Below are positions 16,678 to 25,190 of a stretch of 64,000 nucleotides of DNA, in pieces (position 1 is the stretch's first letter; every line of letters begins with the position of its first letter). The DNA lies in NCBI RefSeq assembly GCF_009863985.1, contig NZ_WEZT01000005.1, positions 1-64,000 of the forward strand, given 5' to 3'. The notes under the pieces are model-generated. The model was not told the DNA's origin. It saw nothing but the letters and a program-made list of their open reading frames with translations, and did not search any database. Source of the stretch: Furfurilactobacillus milii. GTDB lineage: Bacteria > Bacillota > Bacilli > Lactobacillales > Lactobacillaceae. Both the position numbers and the translations under genes were made by a program.

Positions 16678-17250
16678 ATGACTAAAGAAACTATAAAAAA
16701 TGACCTCAACGAGCTTTTAACTGAATATTTTGAAAAAGTTGCATTGCCGGAAAATGGAATTTTTGTTGTTGGTTGTAGTACCAGTGAAATTTTAGGTAAG
16801 TGGAAAGGAACAGATTCGAGTTTAGACGTTGGTAAAACTGTTGTTGGAACGGTTCAATCATTTCTAGAACCCCGTCATCTGAACCTAGCCGTTCAAGGGT
16901 GCGAACACATCAACCGGGCACTAGTTCTCGAACGTGCGGTAGCTGAACGCCATGGGTTCGAGATAGTTTCAGTTAAACCCGCTATTCATGCCGGCGGTGG
17001 TACACAAGTGGCTGCTTACCAGCAGTTTGATGATCCAGTCGAGGTGGAACATATTGTTGCGGATGGTGGCATTGATATTGGTGGCACGGAAATCGGGATG
17101 CACGTGAAGTTTGTGCAGATTCCGGTTCGCTTGACTCACCGAGATGTTGGTGAAGCGCGTGTTGTAGGCCTATCATCTCGGCCTAAACTGATTGGTGGAG
17201 AACGGGCTCGGTATACGTTTACTGAAGATAATTTGAAGGATATTCGTTAA
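16678..17250 (+). CDS. TIGR01440/DUF436 (YwlG, UPF0340) family protein
   Basis: The 190-residue protein shows the conserved pattern of the YwlG family: FVVGCSTSEILGKWKGTDSSLDVGKTVV, LAVQGCEHINRALVLE, VKPAIHAGGGTQVAAY, VEHIVADGGIDIGGTEIGMHVKFVQIP. Conserved Cys, His and Glu residues suggest a binding site, but the biochemical role is unknown. AAGGAG lies eight bases before the ATG. It is followed after 12 bases by an ECF S component, so the pair is probably co-transcribed. Confidence 0.92.
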   Translation: MTKETIKNDLNELLTEYFEKVALPENGIFVVGCSTSEILGKWKGTDSSLDVGKTVVGTVQSFLEPRHLNLAVQGCEHINRALVLERAVAERHGFEIVSVKPAIHAGGGTQVAAYQQFDDPVEVEHIVADGGIDIGGTEIGMHVKFVQIPVRLTHRDVGEARVVGLSSRPKLIGGERARYTFTEDNLKDIR

Positions 17251-17262
17251 AGGTGTGACGTT

Positions 17263-17769
17263 ATGAACAATTCTTCAATACAGCACGAGACGCTCCGACG
17301 GCTGACTTTGAGTGCCATGCTCATTGCCGTAACGGTTGTTATTAGTCGATTATTTATTATTCCCGTACCGATGACCCACGGAAACATCAATCTATGCGAT
17401 GCCGGTGTCCTTATTGCAGCCATGTTATTGGGGCCACGTGAAGGCGCGAGTGTCGGTGCAATTAGTGGTTTTCTACTGGATTTGTTGTCGGGATACGGGC
17501 AATATATGTTTTTTTCCTTTATCGTTCATGGCCTAGAGGGTCTGGTCGCAGGTTTAATGTTGTCGAAAGTAAGTAAGAATGCAGCAAAGATAATTAGTTT
17601 GGTACTCGCTGTAATTATTATGACAATTGGCTACTTTTTAGCTGATAGTCTTTTATACAGTGTTTCGATTGGCCTAATCGGCGTAGCTACAAACCTAATC
17701 CAAGGTCTCGTGGGCGTTGTCATTGCGTACGTTGTTGGACCAAAGATTGTTCAACTGATCAAAAAATGA
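17263..17769 (+). CDS. ECF transporter S component (vitamin-precursor type, HmpT-like)
   Basis: The 168-residue protein has six hydrophobic helices and the N-terminal ECF S-component motif ALSAML-like (LRRLTLSAMLIAVTVVISR). VPMTHGNINLCDAGVLIAAMLLGPREGASVGAISGFLLDLLSGYGQYMFFSFIVHGLEGLVAGL follows. It would use the shared EcfAA'T module encoded elsewhere. The THGNINLCD loop resembles the hydroxymethylpyrimidine/B6 group; nearby ThiD-like remnant and B6-kinase-like gene fit this, but the ligand is an inference. Confidence 0.85.
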   Translation: MNNSSIQHETLRRLTLSAMLIAVTVVISRLFIIPVPMTHGNINLCDAGVLIAAMLLGPREGASVGAISGFLLDLLSGYGQYMFFSFIVHGLEGLVAGLMLSKVSKNAAKIISLVLAVIIMTIGYFLADSLLYSVSIGLIGVATNLIQGLVGVVIAYVVGPKIVQLIKK

Positions 17770-17792
17770 GGATTAAAATAAAACAATCCTGT

Positions 17793-17816
17793 AAACTCCG
17801 GCTTGCCGGGGTTTTG
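17793..17816 (+). terminator. Terminator of the DUF436-ECF S operon
   Basis: Stem AAACTCCGG / CCGGGGTTT with a short T-run. Confidence 0.8.
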
Positions 17817-17972
17817 TTGTATAACAATAAATTAAATGTATGCATATCCAGCTTCAGACGTTGTTTAACAGGCATTTCAGCATTGTTGAGACTAGGTACG
17901 TATCGTTGACGGGCACATAAGTTTAGGCACTTACATAAGTTACAAAAGGTTTCATTAATTATAAAATGTTCA

Positions 17973-18025
17973 TTATTTCACAAATAACAAATACACTAAA
18001 TGCATTGATAAATTAAGTTATTTCA
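17973..18025 (+). promoter_or_regulatory. Repeated TTATTTCA boxes before the AEC permease gene
   Basis: TTATTTCA occurs at 17973-17980 and again at 18018-18025, 45 bases apart (about four helix turns). The first is part of the palindrome TTATTT-CAC-AAATAA. AT-rich direct repeats of this sort are typical targets of CitB/MaeR-class response regulators, one of which is encoded at 20264. Whether it binds here is not shown. Confidence 0.4.
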
Positions 18026-18044
18026 ATTATTTGGAGGAATTATC

Positions 18045-19124
18045 ATGAGCATTGCGAAGGCCCTTGAGGCTACGTTCACAAACGTCTCGATTATTAGTTC
18101 GATAACATCGACCGTTTTTATCATTTTGTTAGGTTTTTATTTACGCAAACGCGGCACCTTTGGTGAAACGTTTGGGAAAATTTTGTCAAAAGTTGTTTTG
18201 TCGGTTGCACTACCAGCTTTAGCGTTCAATTCATTTATGCAGCCAATCAGTCATGAAACTTTTACACAGGGTCTGAATGTGCTGATCTGGGGTATTTTAA
18301 TCTATATCATCCTAATCTTCGTAACGCCGTTTTCGTATACGAAGTTTCCTAAGGATAAGCAAGAAACATTAGCTATATTAACAACGTTTGGTTCAACAAC
18401 GTTCTTTGGTATTCCAATTGTTGGTGCTGTGTTTGGTGCCAAGGGGATTATGTATAGTTCTATTTTTAACATTGGTTACCGAATTTTCCTATATTCATAT
18501 GCCTACATCAAAATGTCCGGATTGAAGATGGAAGCAAGCAATATCAAAAAAATGTTTTTAAATCCTATCGTTATTGCAACATTTGCTGGCCTGATTTTAT
18601 GGATGATCCAAGACTTCATGCCAATGGTTGCAGTTAAGCAAGCCGTAAATGGCGTAATTGCACCAAATGCACCAGCCATCAACGTGGCTTTCTATCGGAT
18701 TGACCAAACTGCACTTTGGTTGTTCAAACCACTGCAGTATTTGGGTAATTTGGCATCACCATTGGCTTGGCTTTCAATCGGTGCAACATTAGGTTCGATT
18801 TCCATGAAGGATGCAGCTTCTGACAAAGCCTCATGGTATTACAGTTTTAACAAGGTTATCTTGGTTCCTTTATTGAACTTAGTGCTGTTATTTATCCTAA
18901 CGATTACTCACATTTTGCCAGTTAGTTACGTTGCCTTGGCAACCGTTATTATCATGATGGCAACGCCAACGGCCTCCGTAGCTTCGGCATACGCGATTAG
19001 TTTTGATCGGGATGCTGTGTTGGCGTCAAATGCATCGTTGATTTCAACGATTTGTGCCGTTGTTGCGACACCTATCTGGATCGCCTTGCTAGAGGTACTG
19101 AATCAGGTTGGAATTTTTAAATAA
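18045..19124 (+). CDS. AEC-family permease (malate/organic acid carrier-like)
   Basis: The 359-residue protein has about ten hydrophobic helices. The first half contains VVLSVALPALAFNSFMQPIS and TTFGSTTFFGIPIVGAVFG, signatures of the auxin efflux carrier/MleP family. The second half ends ATVIIMMATPTASVASAYAISFDRDAVLASNASLISTI, the inverted-repeat counterpart. In lactic acid bacteria this family carries malate, citrate or other 2-hydroxy acids. TTGGAGG lies seven bases before the ATG. A 2-hydroxyacid dehydrogenase follows and a CitA/CitB-class sensor pair lies beyond, consistent with organic acid uptake. Confidence 0.88.
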   Translation: MSIAKALEATFTNVSIISSITSTVFIILLGFYLRKRGTFGETFGKILSKVVLSVALPALAFNSFMQPISHETFTQGLNVLIWGILIYIILIFVTPFSYTKFPKDKQETLAILTTFGSTTFFGIPIVGAVFGAKGIMYSSIFNIGYRIFLYSYAYIKMSGLKMEASNIKKMFLNPIVIATFAGLILWMIQDFMPMVAVKQAVNGVIAPNAPAINVAFYRIDQTALWLFKPLQYLGNLASPLAWLSIGATLGSISMKDAASDKASWYYSFNKVILVPLLNLVLLFILTITHILPVSYVALATVIIMMATPTASVASAYAISFDRDAVLASNASLISTICAVVATPIWIALLEVLNQVGIFK

Positions 19125-19158
19125 TGACGTTCTTTGATTAAGGTTGAGGTGGATAATA

Positions 19159-20157
19159 ATGTTTAAAATTACAGCATATGGTGTTCGTTCAAACGAAGTG
19201 TCGTATTTCAACGATTTAAATAAAAATCAGTATGAATTAAACTTAATAGGCGATTTGTTGACCCATGAGAATGTCGAAACTGCTAGGGGTTCAGATGCCG
19301 TATTATTACGTGCCAACTGTGTGGCCGATGCCACAAATTTGGCTAAGTTTAATGAATGGGGCATTAAATATGTCTTCACTCGGACGGTTGGTTTTAATCA
19401 CATTGACCTGAAGGCAGCAGCTAGTTATAACATGAAAGTGGCACGAGTCCCAGCATACTCACCATATGCCGTGGCAGAATTAGCGATGACAGTGGGGATG
19501 ATGTCATTGCGTCACACGACATTGGCCACGAGCCGTGCTGAAGCGGGTGACTTTACGGTCGCTCCTGCATTATTTTCCCGTGAAGTGCACAGTAGTACGG
19601 TTGGAATTATTGGTACGGGAAAAATTGGCGCGACGGAAGCGAGTTTGTATAAAGGTATGGGTGCAAAAGTACTGGGTTACGATCCTTACCCTTCGGATTT
19701 TGCGCGTCAATTTGTTACCTTTGTTGAGCTTGACGAACTTTTGGCGCAATCAGATATTGTCTCGATTCATGTGCCTTATTTCCCAGGTCAAAATGAAAAT
19801 ATGGTTGATGAAGACTTTTTGAAAAAAATGAAGAATGACGCGGTTTTGGTTAATACTGCGCGTGGTGAGCTGGTGGATCACGCTGCTGTCCTGCAAGCAT
19901 TACAAACCGACACACTTGGTAGCTTTGCCACTGACGTTTTACCAGATGAAAAATTAATTTTTGGTCATCAGTTTAGTGGTAAATTACCAAACGAAATCGT
20001 CGAAAGTCTCCGTGAACTTTATCCTCGCGTCTTAATGACGCCACATATGGGTTCATATACCAAACCGGCATTGACTGATATGATTGCTGTTAGCTATCAG
20101 AACTTTGAACAAGTATTAGCTAACGGTCATACCGATAATGACGTGAAGTTAGATTAA
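19159..20157 (+). CDS. D-2-hydroxyacid dehydrogenase (D-lactate/D-hydroxyisocaproate type)
   Basis: The 332-residue protein has the NAD-binding motif VGIIGTGKIGATEA at about 147-160, preceded by YAVAELAMTVGMM. The catalytic Arg lies in LVNTARGELVDH, an acidic residue in FATDVLPDE, and the catalytic His in LMTPHMGSYT. Length and layout fit D-LDH and D-HicDH of lactobacilli. It interconverts 2-oxo acids and D-2-hydroxy acids. TTGAGG lies about nine bases before ATG 19159; an in-frame start 15 bases earlier overlaps this site. It is probably co-transcribed with the permease 35 bases upstream. Confidence 0.9.
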   Translation: MFKITAYGVRSNEVSYFNDLNKNQYELNLIGDLLTHENVETARGSDAVLLRANCVADATNLAKFNEWGIKYVFTRTVGFNHIDLKAAASYNMKVARVPAYSPYAVAELAMTVGMMSLRHTTLATSRAEAGDFTVAPALFSREVHSSTVGIIGTGKIGATEASLYKGMGAKVLGYDPYPSDFARQFVTFVELDELLAQSDIVSIHVPYFPGQNENMVDEDFLKKMKNDAVLVNTARGELVDHAAVLQALQTDTLGSFATDVLPDEKLIFGHQFSGKLPNEIVESLRELYPRVLMTPHMGSYTKPALTDMIAVSYQNFEQVLANGHTDNDVKLD

Positions 20158-20171
20158 AAATAGCGCATACG

Positions 20172-20213
20172 AAAAGCGGCCACACCAAACTAAAATTGGT
20201 GGGCCGTTTTTTC
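20172..20213 (+). terminator. Terminator of the permease-dehydrogenase operon
   Basis: Stem CGGCC-A-CACCAA / TTGGTG-GGCCG with a T6 run. Confidence 0.92.
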
Positions 20214-20263
20214 ATCGCTAGTTACGGCGACAAGAGGGTACGAAATCGACTCAAAGAAATTAT

Positions 20264-20950
20264 TTAGTTCACGAATTGGTAAACGGTTAAAGGACGTCCA
20301 ACTGCTAAGTATTTAATGCTGGAAGATAGTTGATGTGTGTCGATTAAATAGTCTAAATATTTTTTTGTTGAAATTCGGGATAGCTTGGCCGCCTGTGCAG
20401 CATCTTGAACCGAAAAGGGTGCTTGTAAAGGTTGAATCGCTGTTAGTACACGTTCTAGTGACAATCGAGACAATCCCTTGGGCAGTGTCTGTGGCAATTG
20501 AGAGGATTGTGAGGAGGGAGTTGTAAATAATTGATCTAAGTCCTTTTGTGCCAGGGGACCCGTATTTTTAAGTGATTGGTGTATCTGCAAGAATTTGGTC
20601 ACTGATTGTTCAAAACGATCAAATGTAAAAGGCTTGATTAGGTAGTCGAGGACACCGTAGTCGATAGCTGCCTTAACATGGTCCGTATCATTTGCGGCCG
20701 TTAACATAATCACTTGGGGATGTATTTCAAGGCGCATTAACTCTGTCAAAACCTCACTGCCGGACAGCTTGGGCATATAAACGTCAAGCAACACGAGGTC
20801 CACTGGCTGTTGCTTTAAAATCGACAATGCGTGAGCGCCATTGTCGGTCTGTGTGAGACTTAGCTGGGCTGATGGAATAATTCTTTTTAGATATTGCTGA
20901 TTAATGGCACTGACCATGGGATCGTCTTCCACAATTAAAACGTTCATCAT
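20264..20950 (-). CDS. CitB/DcuR/MalR-class response regulator
   Basis: The 228-residue protein has a receiver domain (MNVLIVEDDPMVSAIN; phosphoacceptor Asp in DLVLLDVYMPKLSG; Lys in YLIKPFTFDRF) and a C-terminal DNA-binding domain with FSVQDAAQAAKLSRISTKKYLDYL, as in the DcuR/CitB/MaeR group. I start it at the ATG one base after the sensor kinase stop; earlier in-frame ATGs lie inside that gene. The long linker fits this class. It probably controls the neighbouring permease, malic enzyme or both in response to citrate or malate. Ends convergent with the dehydrogenase gene. Confidence 0.88.
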   Translation of the reverse strand: MMNVLIVEDDPMVSAINQQYLKRIIPSAQLSLTQTDNGAHALSILKQQPVDLVLLDVYMPKLSGSEVLTELMRLEIHPQVIMLTAANDTDHVKAAIDYGVLDYLIKPFTFDRFEQSVTKFLQIHQSLKNTGPLAQKDLDQLFTTPSSQSSQLPQTLPKGLSRLSLERVLTAIQPLQAPFSVQDAAQAAKLSRISTKKYLDYLIDTHQLSSSIKYLAVGRPLTVYQFVN

Positions 20951-20951
20951 A

Positions 20952-22580
20952 TTAGTCATCGCCCTCCGATTTTTGATTATATAGTGGTAATTCAACGTAA
21001 AAAGTAGTGCCTTGTGGGCGATTATTAGTCACTGACAGGTAGCCATTACGGGCGTCAACGACCTGTTTAACGAGCGCTAAACCGTAACCACGATCTCGTC
21101 CCTTAGTTGAATAGTGTTGCTCAAACATGTGAGCTTTAACTTCTTTTGAAATTCCGCAGCCATTATCTGTTACCTCAATGACCAAGATATTACTTTCATC
21201 GTCATAATTAATTGACAGCGTGATTTCTGATTTAACATTGTCATCGTTATTAACAGCGTCAATTGCGTTATCGATGAGATTTCCCAGGACTTTAATTAGA
21301 TCCACACTTAAGGCTTCTGAAGCGACTTGCTTGGGAAGAAGGCTATCTGGCGTGATAGTAAAGGCGACTTGCTGTTCATGAGCCTGATTTAATTTCCCCA
21401 TGAGAAATCCAGCAACTGCTGGCGATTGGATATGATTGTTGAGGTTTCCGAATTGGGCTTGGTAATCTGCTGACGTATTGGTAATAAATCGTTGAACTTC
21501 ATCATATTGGTGCAATTCGATTAGACCGGAAACGGCCTGAAGTTTATTTAGAAATTCATGTGTTTGTGCGCGAAGGGCCTGAATATATTGTGTTGTTCCG
21601 GCCAATTGGTCGGCTAGTAGTTGATATTCAGAACGATCACGTAATAGTGCCATGCTACCTAGGCGTTTGCCAGCAGAAATCAGTGGACTTGTCGATACAA
21701 TTAATTCTTTAGACTGGACTAATACGGATTCATTAATTGTGCTTTTTGAACCCTTAAACGTCTGCCCAAATAAAGCGTTAAACAGGTCATCATCAAGTGG
21801 ATCACCAATTGTCAGGGTCGGAAATAGTTCATTTGCGATATCGTTTGCTGTGATCAGCCGCCGTTGTTGATCAATTGCGATAAGCCCCTCGGACATACTG
21901 TCATTGATGACAGATAATTCAGTTACCCGTGTAGCGATTTCCTGGGGTTCCATTCCCAATAAGCGCCGACGAATATGGGTTCCTAGCAACCAGGCGGCGA
22001 TGATACCGCTGATCAAGCCCAGTAATGATCCAATGACAATAGGCAACTCGGCGGACCGTGTTTCACTATTGATTGATCTTTCCGTTAAACCGACACAGAC
22101 AATGCCAATTTGTTGATGCCTAGCATTGTAAATGGGGGTAAAAATTCGGTAACCATTTCCTAGCACACCTGTTTCACGGGAAAAATGTGTGTGACCGGTT
22201 AGCGACTTGGTGGCATCGTTTGGGGAACTAAACCGGTGACCAATGACGCGGGTGTCGGGATGTGAGTAACGGATTAAGCGACGGTTCATAACAACAATGA
22301 AATCGACATGAGTGGCTCGTTGAATTCGCTTGGTGTATCTCTGAATGTCGCCATGTGCCGATGGCTGTTTAGTCGTCAAATTATCTTTAACAACCGTACT
22401 TGTGGCAACAATTGTGGCCGTACTACGGATATTTTGCTTAATGTTTCGTTGCTGCGTTTGGACAACGTTGTGTAGTACGAGAAGTGCAGCAATGGACAGG
22501 GAGGTTGCGACTGTTAATAAAACTACTAAAATGATCGTTGTACGTAGCGACCATTTGTGATGGTAAGATTTTTTCTGCAT
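20952..22580 (-). CDS. CitA/DcuS-class sensor histidine kinase
   Basis: The 542-residue protein has TM1 at about residues 13-35, an extracytoplasmic PDC/PAS-like sensor domain (VDFIVVMNRRLIRYSHPD, IGHRFSSPN), and TM2 at about 178-200 (LPIVIGSLLGLISGIIAAWLL). A cytoplasmic PAS (SVINDSMSEGLIAIDQQRRLITAND) follows, then the dimerisation helix with the phosphoacceptor His in RAQTHEFLNKLQ, the N box LGNLIDNAIDAV and the G boxes DNGCGI and GYGLALVK. The RYSHPD and GH motifs are the usual dicarboxylate/tricarboxylate-binding positions in this class. The ligand is probably citrate or malate. The closest known lactobacillar role is MaeKR. Confidence 0.92.
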   Translation of the reverse strand: MQKKSYHHKWSLRTTIILVVLLTVATSLSIAALLVLHNVVQTQQRNIKQNIRSTATIVATSTVVKDNLTTKQPSAHGDIQRYTKRIQRATHVDFIVVMNRRLIRYSHPDTRVIGHRFSSPNDATKSLTGHTHFSRETGVLGNGYRIFTPIYNARHQQIGIVCVGLTERSINSETRSAELPIVIGSLLGLISGIIAAWLLGTHIRRRLLGMEPQEIATRVTELSVINDSMSEGLIAIDQQRRLITANDIANELFPTLTIGDPLDDDLFNALFGQTFKGSKSTINESVLVQSKELIVSTSPLISAGKRLGSMALLRDRSEYQLLADQLAGTTQYIQALRAQTHEFLNKLQAVSGLIELHQYDEVQRFITNTSADYQAQFGNLNNHIQSPAVAGFLMGKLNQAHEQQVAFTITPDSLLPKQVASEALSVDLIKVLGNLIDNAIDAVNNDDNVKSEITLSINYDDESNILVIEVTDNGCGISKEVKAHMFEQHYSTKGRDRGYGLALVKQVVDARNGYLSVTNNRPQGTTFYVELPLYNQKSEGDD

Positions 22581-22703
22581 GAGTATTTATTGACTCCGTT
22601 TAAAATAGGTTGATACTGTAAGTATACAGGTGTGCTAGCTTGTTAAGTCGTCCGAATGGAAAATAATTGAGGGTATTGAGCTTTGCTTCCGAACAAACAA
22701 TTG

Positions 22704-22731
22704 TTGACTTTTTCGAGAAACACTATAAAAT
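22704..22731 (+). promoter_or_regulatory. Sigma-A type promoter of the thioredoxin-like gene
   Basis: TTGACT (22704-22709), 16 bases, TAAAAT (22726-22731); the gene follows with AGGAGG before its ATG. Confidence 0.6.
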
Positions 22732-22802
22732 AGTAAGTAACTTTTAAAGAAGACCCCGACGTGTTTAAGAATGACTACGTCAGGATCTAGGAGGTTTTTT
22801 TA

Positions 22803-23138
22803 ATGACACCAATGACAGATTTAAGTAATGCACAATTAGACGATATTATTAAACAAGATGGTAAAGTGATGTTATTCTTTAGTGCCACTTGGTGCCCTGA
22901 TTGTGCTTTTATTAAACCAGTGATGCCGCAAATTGAATCCAAGTACGATCAATATCAATGGGTTCACGTGGATCGTGATGCAAATATCGACTTCGCTCAA
23001 GAACTTGGCGTCATGGGTATTCCAAGCTTTGTTGCGTTTGAGAACGGTAAGGAAATTGGTCGTTTTGCCAACGCTGATCGGAAGACACGTCAAGAAGTTG
23101 AAAGCTTCATTGATAAGTTGGAAGGACAACCGGCATAA
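22803..23138 (+). CDS. Thioredoxin-family protein with a WCPDC active site
   Basis: The 111-residue single-domain thioredoxin fold has VMLFFSATWCPDCAFIKPVMPQIE with the redox pair C-P-D-C at about residues 34-37, and the cis-proline loop MGIPSFVAFENGKEI. The canonical thioredoxin site is WCGPC; WCPDC is found in a separate branch of thioredoxin-like proteins and should shift redox potential. AGGAGG lies seven bases before the ATG. Monocistronic. Probably a thiol-disulfide oxidoreductase of the cytoplasm; its partner is unknown. Confidence 0.9.
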   Translation: MTPMTDLSNAQLDDIIKQDGKVMLFFSATWCPDCAFIKPVMPQIESKYDQYQWVHVDRDANIDFAQELGVMGIPSFVAFENGKEIGRFANADRKTRQEVESFIDKLEGQPA

Positions 23139-23166
23139 ACGTGTCCAGAATTGAACAGTAACGATT

Positions 23167-23203
23167 AAGGTCAATGCCGCTTGTCGGGATTGACCTTTTT
23201 TTG
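23167..23203 (+). terminator. Terminator of the thioredoxin-like gene
   Basis: Stem AAGGTCAAT / ATTGACCTT followed by T7. Confidence 0.9.
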
Positions 23204-23294
23204 TAATTGTCGAGGAATGATTGATTATTTTAAGCACGGGGATTTAGGTGGCATGTGATATGCTAATGACAACGAAAGCATTAGGGAGGCAGAC

Positions 23295-24086
23295 ATGATA
23301 ATAACCACGAGTGATCACGTCAGGTTGGATTATACAGATGAGGGCGAAGGACGGCCGGTTGTTATTCTGACTGGCCTAGGCGGTGCAAAAGAAATTTGGC
23401 GTGCCCAGGTTTCAGCACTAGTTTCAGCTGGCTATCGGGTCATCAATGTGGACGCTCGCAATCAAGGCGCTTCGCAACATACTGCCAAAGGATTAAGAAT
23501 TAGTCGCCACGGTATGGATCTTGCGGAAGTGATCGATAAATTGCACCTCGTAAAGCCTATCTTGCTGGGTAACTCGATGGGCGCAGCAACTATTTTTGCT
23601 TATTTATCACTGTTTGGGGATGCAAACGTCACCGCAGTGATTGATTTAGATCAAAGCCCCAAAATGATTAATGACGCGGACTGGAAGTTTGGGTTTAAAG
23701 ATGTAACTTGGGCGGAGTTTCCAGACTTTTTCAGAATGCCATTGGGACCGTCTACATTTAAGCATATTGACGATGATACGTATCAACTCGTAACGGCTGC
23801 TGCTACCACGCACCCATATGATGCAGCGCTCAACGAACCATTTTTGTTTGATCATGCTTTTGCAGATTGGCGTGATGTGATTCGCCAGTTAAACGTACCA
23901 TTGTTAGTGATGGCGGGTGGCGAATCACCGTACTTTAATCCTGAATTTGCCGCTGTAACGTCTAAGATGGCAGCTCACGGTCAGTCAGTTATTATTCCGA
24001 ATGCTGGTCATATCTTGATGGCAGAACAAAGTGAGGCAACCAATGCGGCATTGTTGAGTTTTCTGGAAAAGCTACCACATGCATGA
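23295..24086 (+). CDS. Alpha/beta hydrolase
   Basis: The 263-residue protein has the alpha/beta hydrolase layout: oxyanion region VVILTGLGGAKEIW, VDARNQGAS, nucleophile elbow GNSMGA (Ser about residue 94) and catalytic His in IIPNAGHILM; the acid is probably in the GGESPYFNPE region. It resembles esterases and C-C hydrolases such as the 3-oxoadipate enol-lactonase group. GGGAGG lies five bases before the ATG. Substrate unknown. Confidence 0.88.
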   Translation: MIITTSDHVRLDYTDEGEGRPVVILTGLGGAKEIWRAQVSALVSAGYRVINVDARNQGASQHTAKGLRISRHGMDLAEVIDKLHLVKPILLGNSMGAATIFAYLSLFGDANVTAVIDLDQSPKMINDADWKFGFKDVTWAEFPDFFRMPLGPSTFKHIDDDTYQLVTAAATTHPYDAALNEPFLFDHAFADWRDVIRQLNVPLLVMAGGESPYFNPEFAAVTSKMAAHGQSVIIPNAGHILMAEQSEATNAALLSFLEKLPHA

Positions 24087-24212
24087 TTCTTTGGCAAACG
24101 GGCCATCCAATCTCCCTTAAGTTGAGCAAGTTATTTGGATAAATTGAAGTTATGTGATACTATGAGCAAACAATAAATGGTTCATGTTTCTTATTTGGGA
24201 GGCAGGTTAGTA

Positions 24213-24434
24213 ATGGAGAAAACGTTGAATTATGCCGAACAGGTGCTTGCGGAAGCGCCGGATGGGCAGGATTACGAGTGGAAAACGGCGTATACTGGTC
24301 ATCCCACAATGCCGATGCGCATTCGTCACGTGAATAATTGTGGTTTTGAATTCGAATTATCTCCTGCAGATTTTGCGGCAGGTAAGCGGTGTTATATTCA
24401 TTTGCACTGTGGTTGGGTTAGTTCAAATTATTAG
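24213..24434 (+). CDS. Hypothetical protein (73 aa)
   Basis: Reading starts at MEKTLNYAEQVLAEAPDG, ten bases after GGGAGG. The product has no signal or membrane segment. The C-terminal half (VNNCGFEFELSPADFAAG, CYIHLHCGWVSSNY) is strand-rich and carries three Cys and two His, which could bind metal. No family recognised. Ends at the convergent terminator shared with the OsmC gene. Confidence 0.55.
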   Translation: MEKTLNYAEQVLAEAPDGQDYEWKTAYTGHPTMPMRIRHVNNCGFEFELSPADFAAGKRCYIHLHCGWVSSNY

Positions 24435-24482
24435 CAATGAAGAGCGAGAGTGTTAAATATCGTGTATTTAGATGGTAGACCC

Positions 24483-24518
24483 AAAAAGCCAATCCTCGGG
24501 CTTGAGGATTGGCTTTTC
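24483..24518. terminator. Bidirectional terminator between convergent genes
   Basis: Perfect stem AAAAGCCAATCCTC / GAGGATTGGCTTTT; it has T-runs in both directions. Confidence 0.92.
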
Positions 24519-24549
24519 ATATGGCGTGAGACTGGTGTTGATGTTAATT

Positions 24550-25008
24550 TTATAAAACAGTACTTGCACCATCATCCCACGCATCAACGAGCGTGAACGT
24601 GACGTTATCGCTACCGCGTACCAATTTTGACACAGGGCAGCGACTTTCGGCGAGATCAAACCACGCCTGTGCAGTTTTACGGTCCACTTCTGATTCCGGA
24701 ATGTAGACGTACACATCAACAAAGAATTGAAGACCGTGTGTATCATGAGCTTGATCAACGTCCACTCGTACCTTCGTTTGATGCTCGTAACCATCACGTT
24801 TTTCAATGGCCTCAAAGGTTGCGTTCAAGCAGGTAGCTAAGGCCATTCCGAGTAGTTGTTCAGGATTAGTCCCATTAGTGTCATCGTTTGTGTTCCGAAT
24901 CTGTAGATCGACACGGTTCTTACCTTGGGCGAACGTGTGACCAGAAACGCCGTCTTCATTAATAATTGTCGTGTGATATGTTGTTCGTGGTCGTACGTCT
25001 TTTTCCAT
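24550..25008 (-). CDS. OsmC/Ohr-family peroxide reductase-like protein
   Basis: The 152-residue protein has both conserved cysteines of the OsmC/Ohr family: one in LGMALATCLNATFEAIEKR and one in ESRCPVSKLVRGS. The Arg in KNRVDLQIR fits the family's active site. It reduces organic hydroperoxides with the two thiols and an electron donor. GGAGGG lies seven bases before the chosen ATG, and a start 15 bases earlier would overlap it. Monocistronic and divergent from malic enzyme. Confidence 0.9.
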   Translation of the reverse strand: MEKDVRPRTTYHTTIINEDGVSGHTFAQGKNRVDLQIRNTNDDTNGTNPEQLLGMALATCLNATFEAIEKRDGYEHQTKVRVDVDQAHDTHGLQFFVDVYVYIPESEVDRKTAQAWFDLAESRCPVSKLVRGSDNVTFTLVDAWDDGASTVL

Positions 25009-25133
25009 TTTGTAGCCCTCCAAGCAAATTATATTAACAGTTTCATTTTACAGACTGATCAATAAAACAACAATCAATTAGCCTTATTGCCGTTTTTAAG
25101 ACTGTTAAAATGTTTCAAAAAAATCCATCAATT

Positions 25134-25161
25134 TTGATATTTTTTAAAAGCGGTGTATATT
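25134..25161 (+). promoter_or_regulatory. Promoter of the malic enzyme gene
   Basis: TTGATA (25134-25139), 16 bases, TATATT (25156-25161), 29 bases before the ATG at 25191. Confidence 0.65.
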
Positions 25162-25190
25162 AGAAATAGAATAAACGAAGGAGTGCACAC

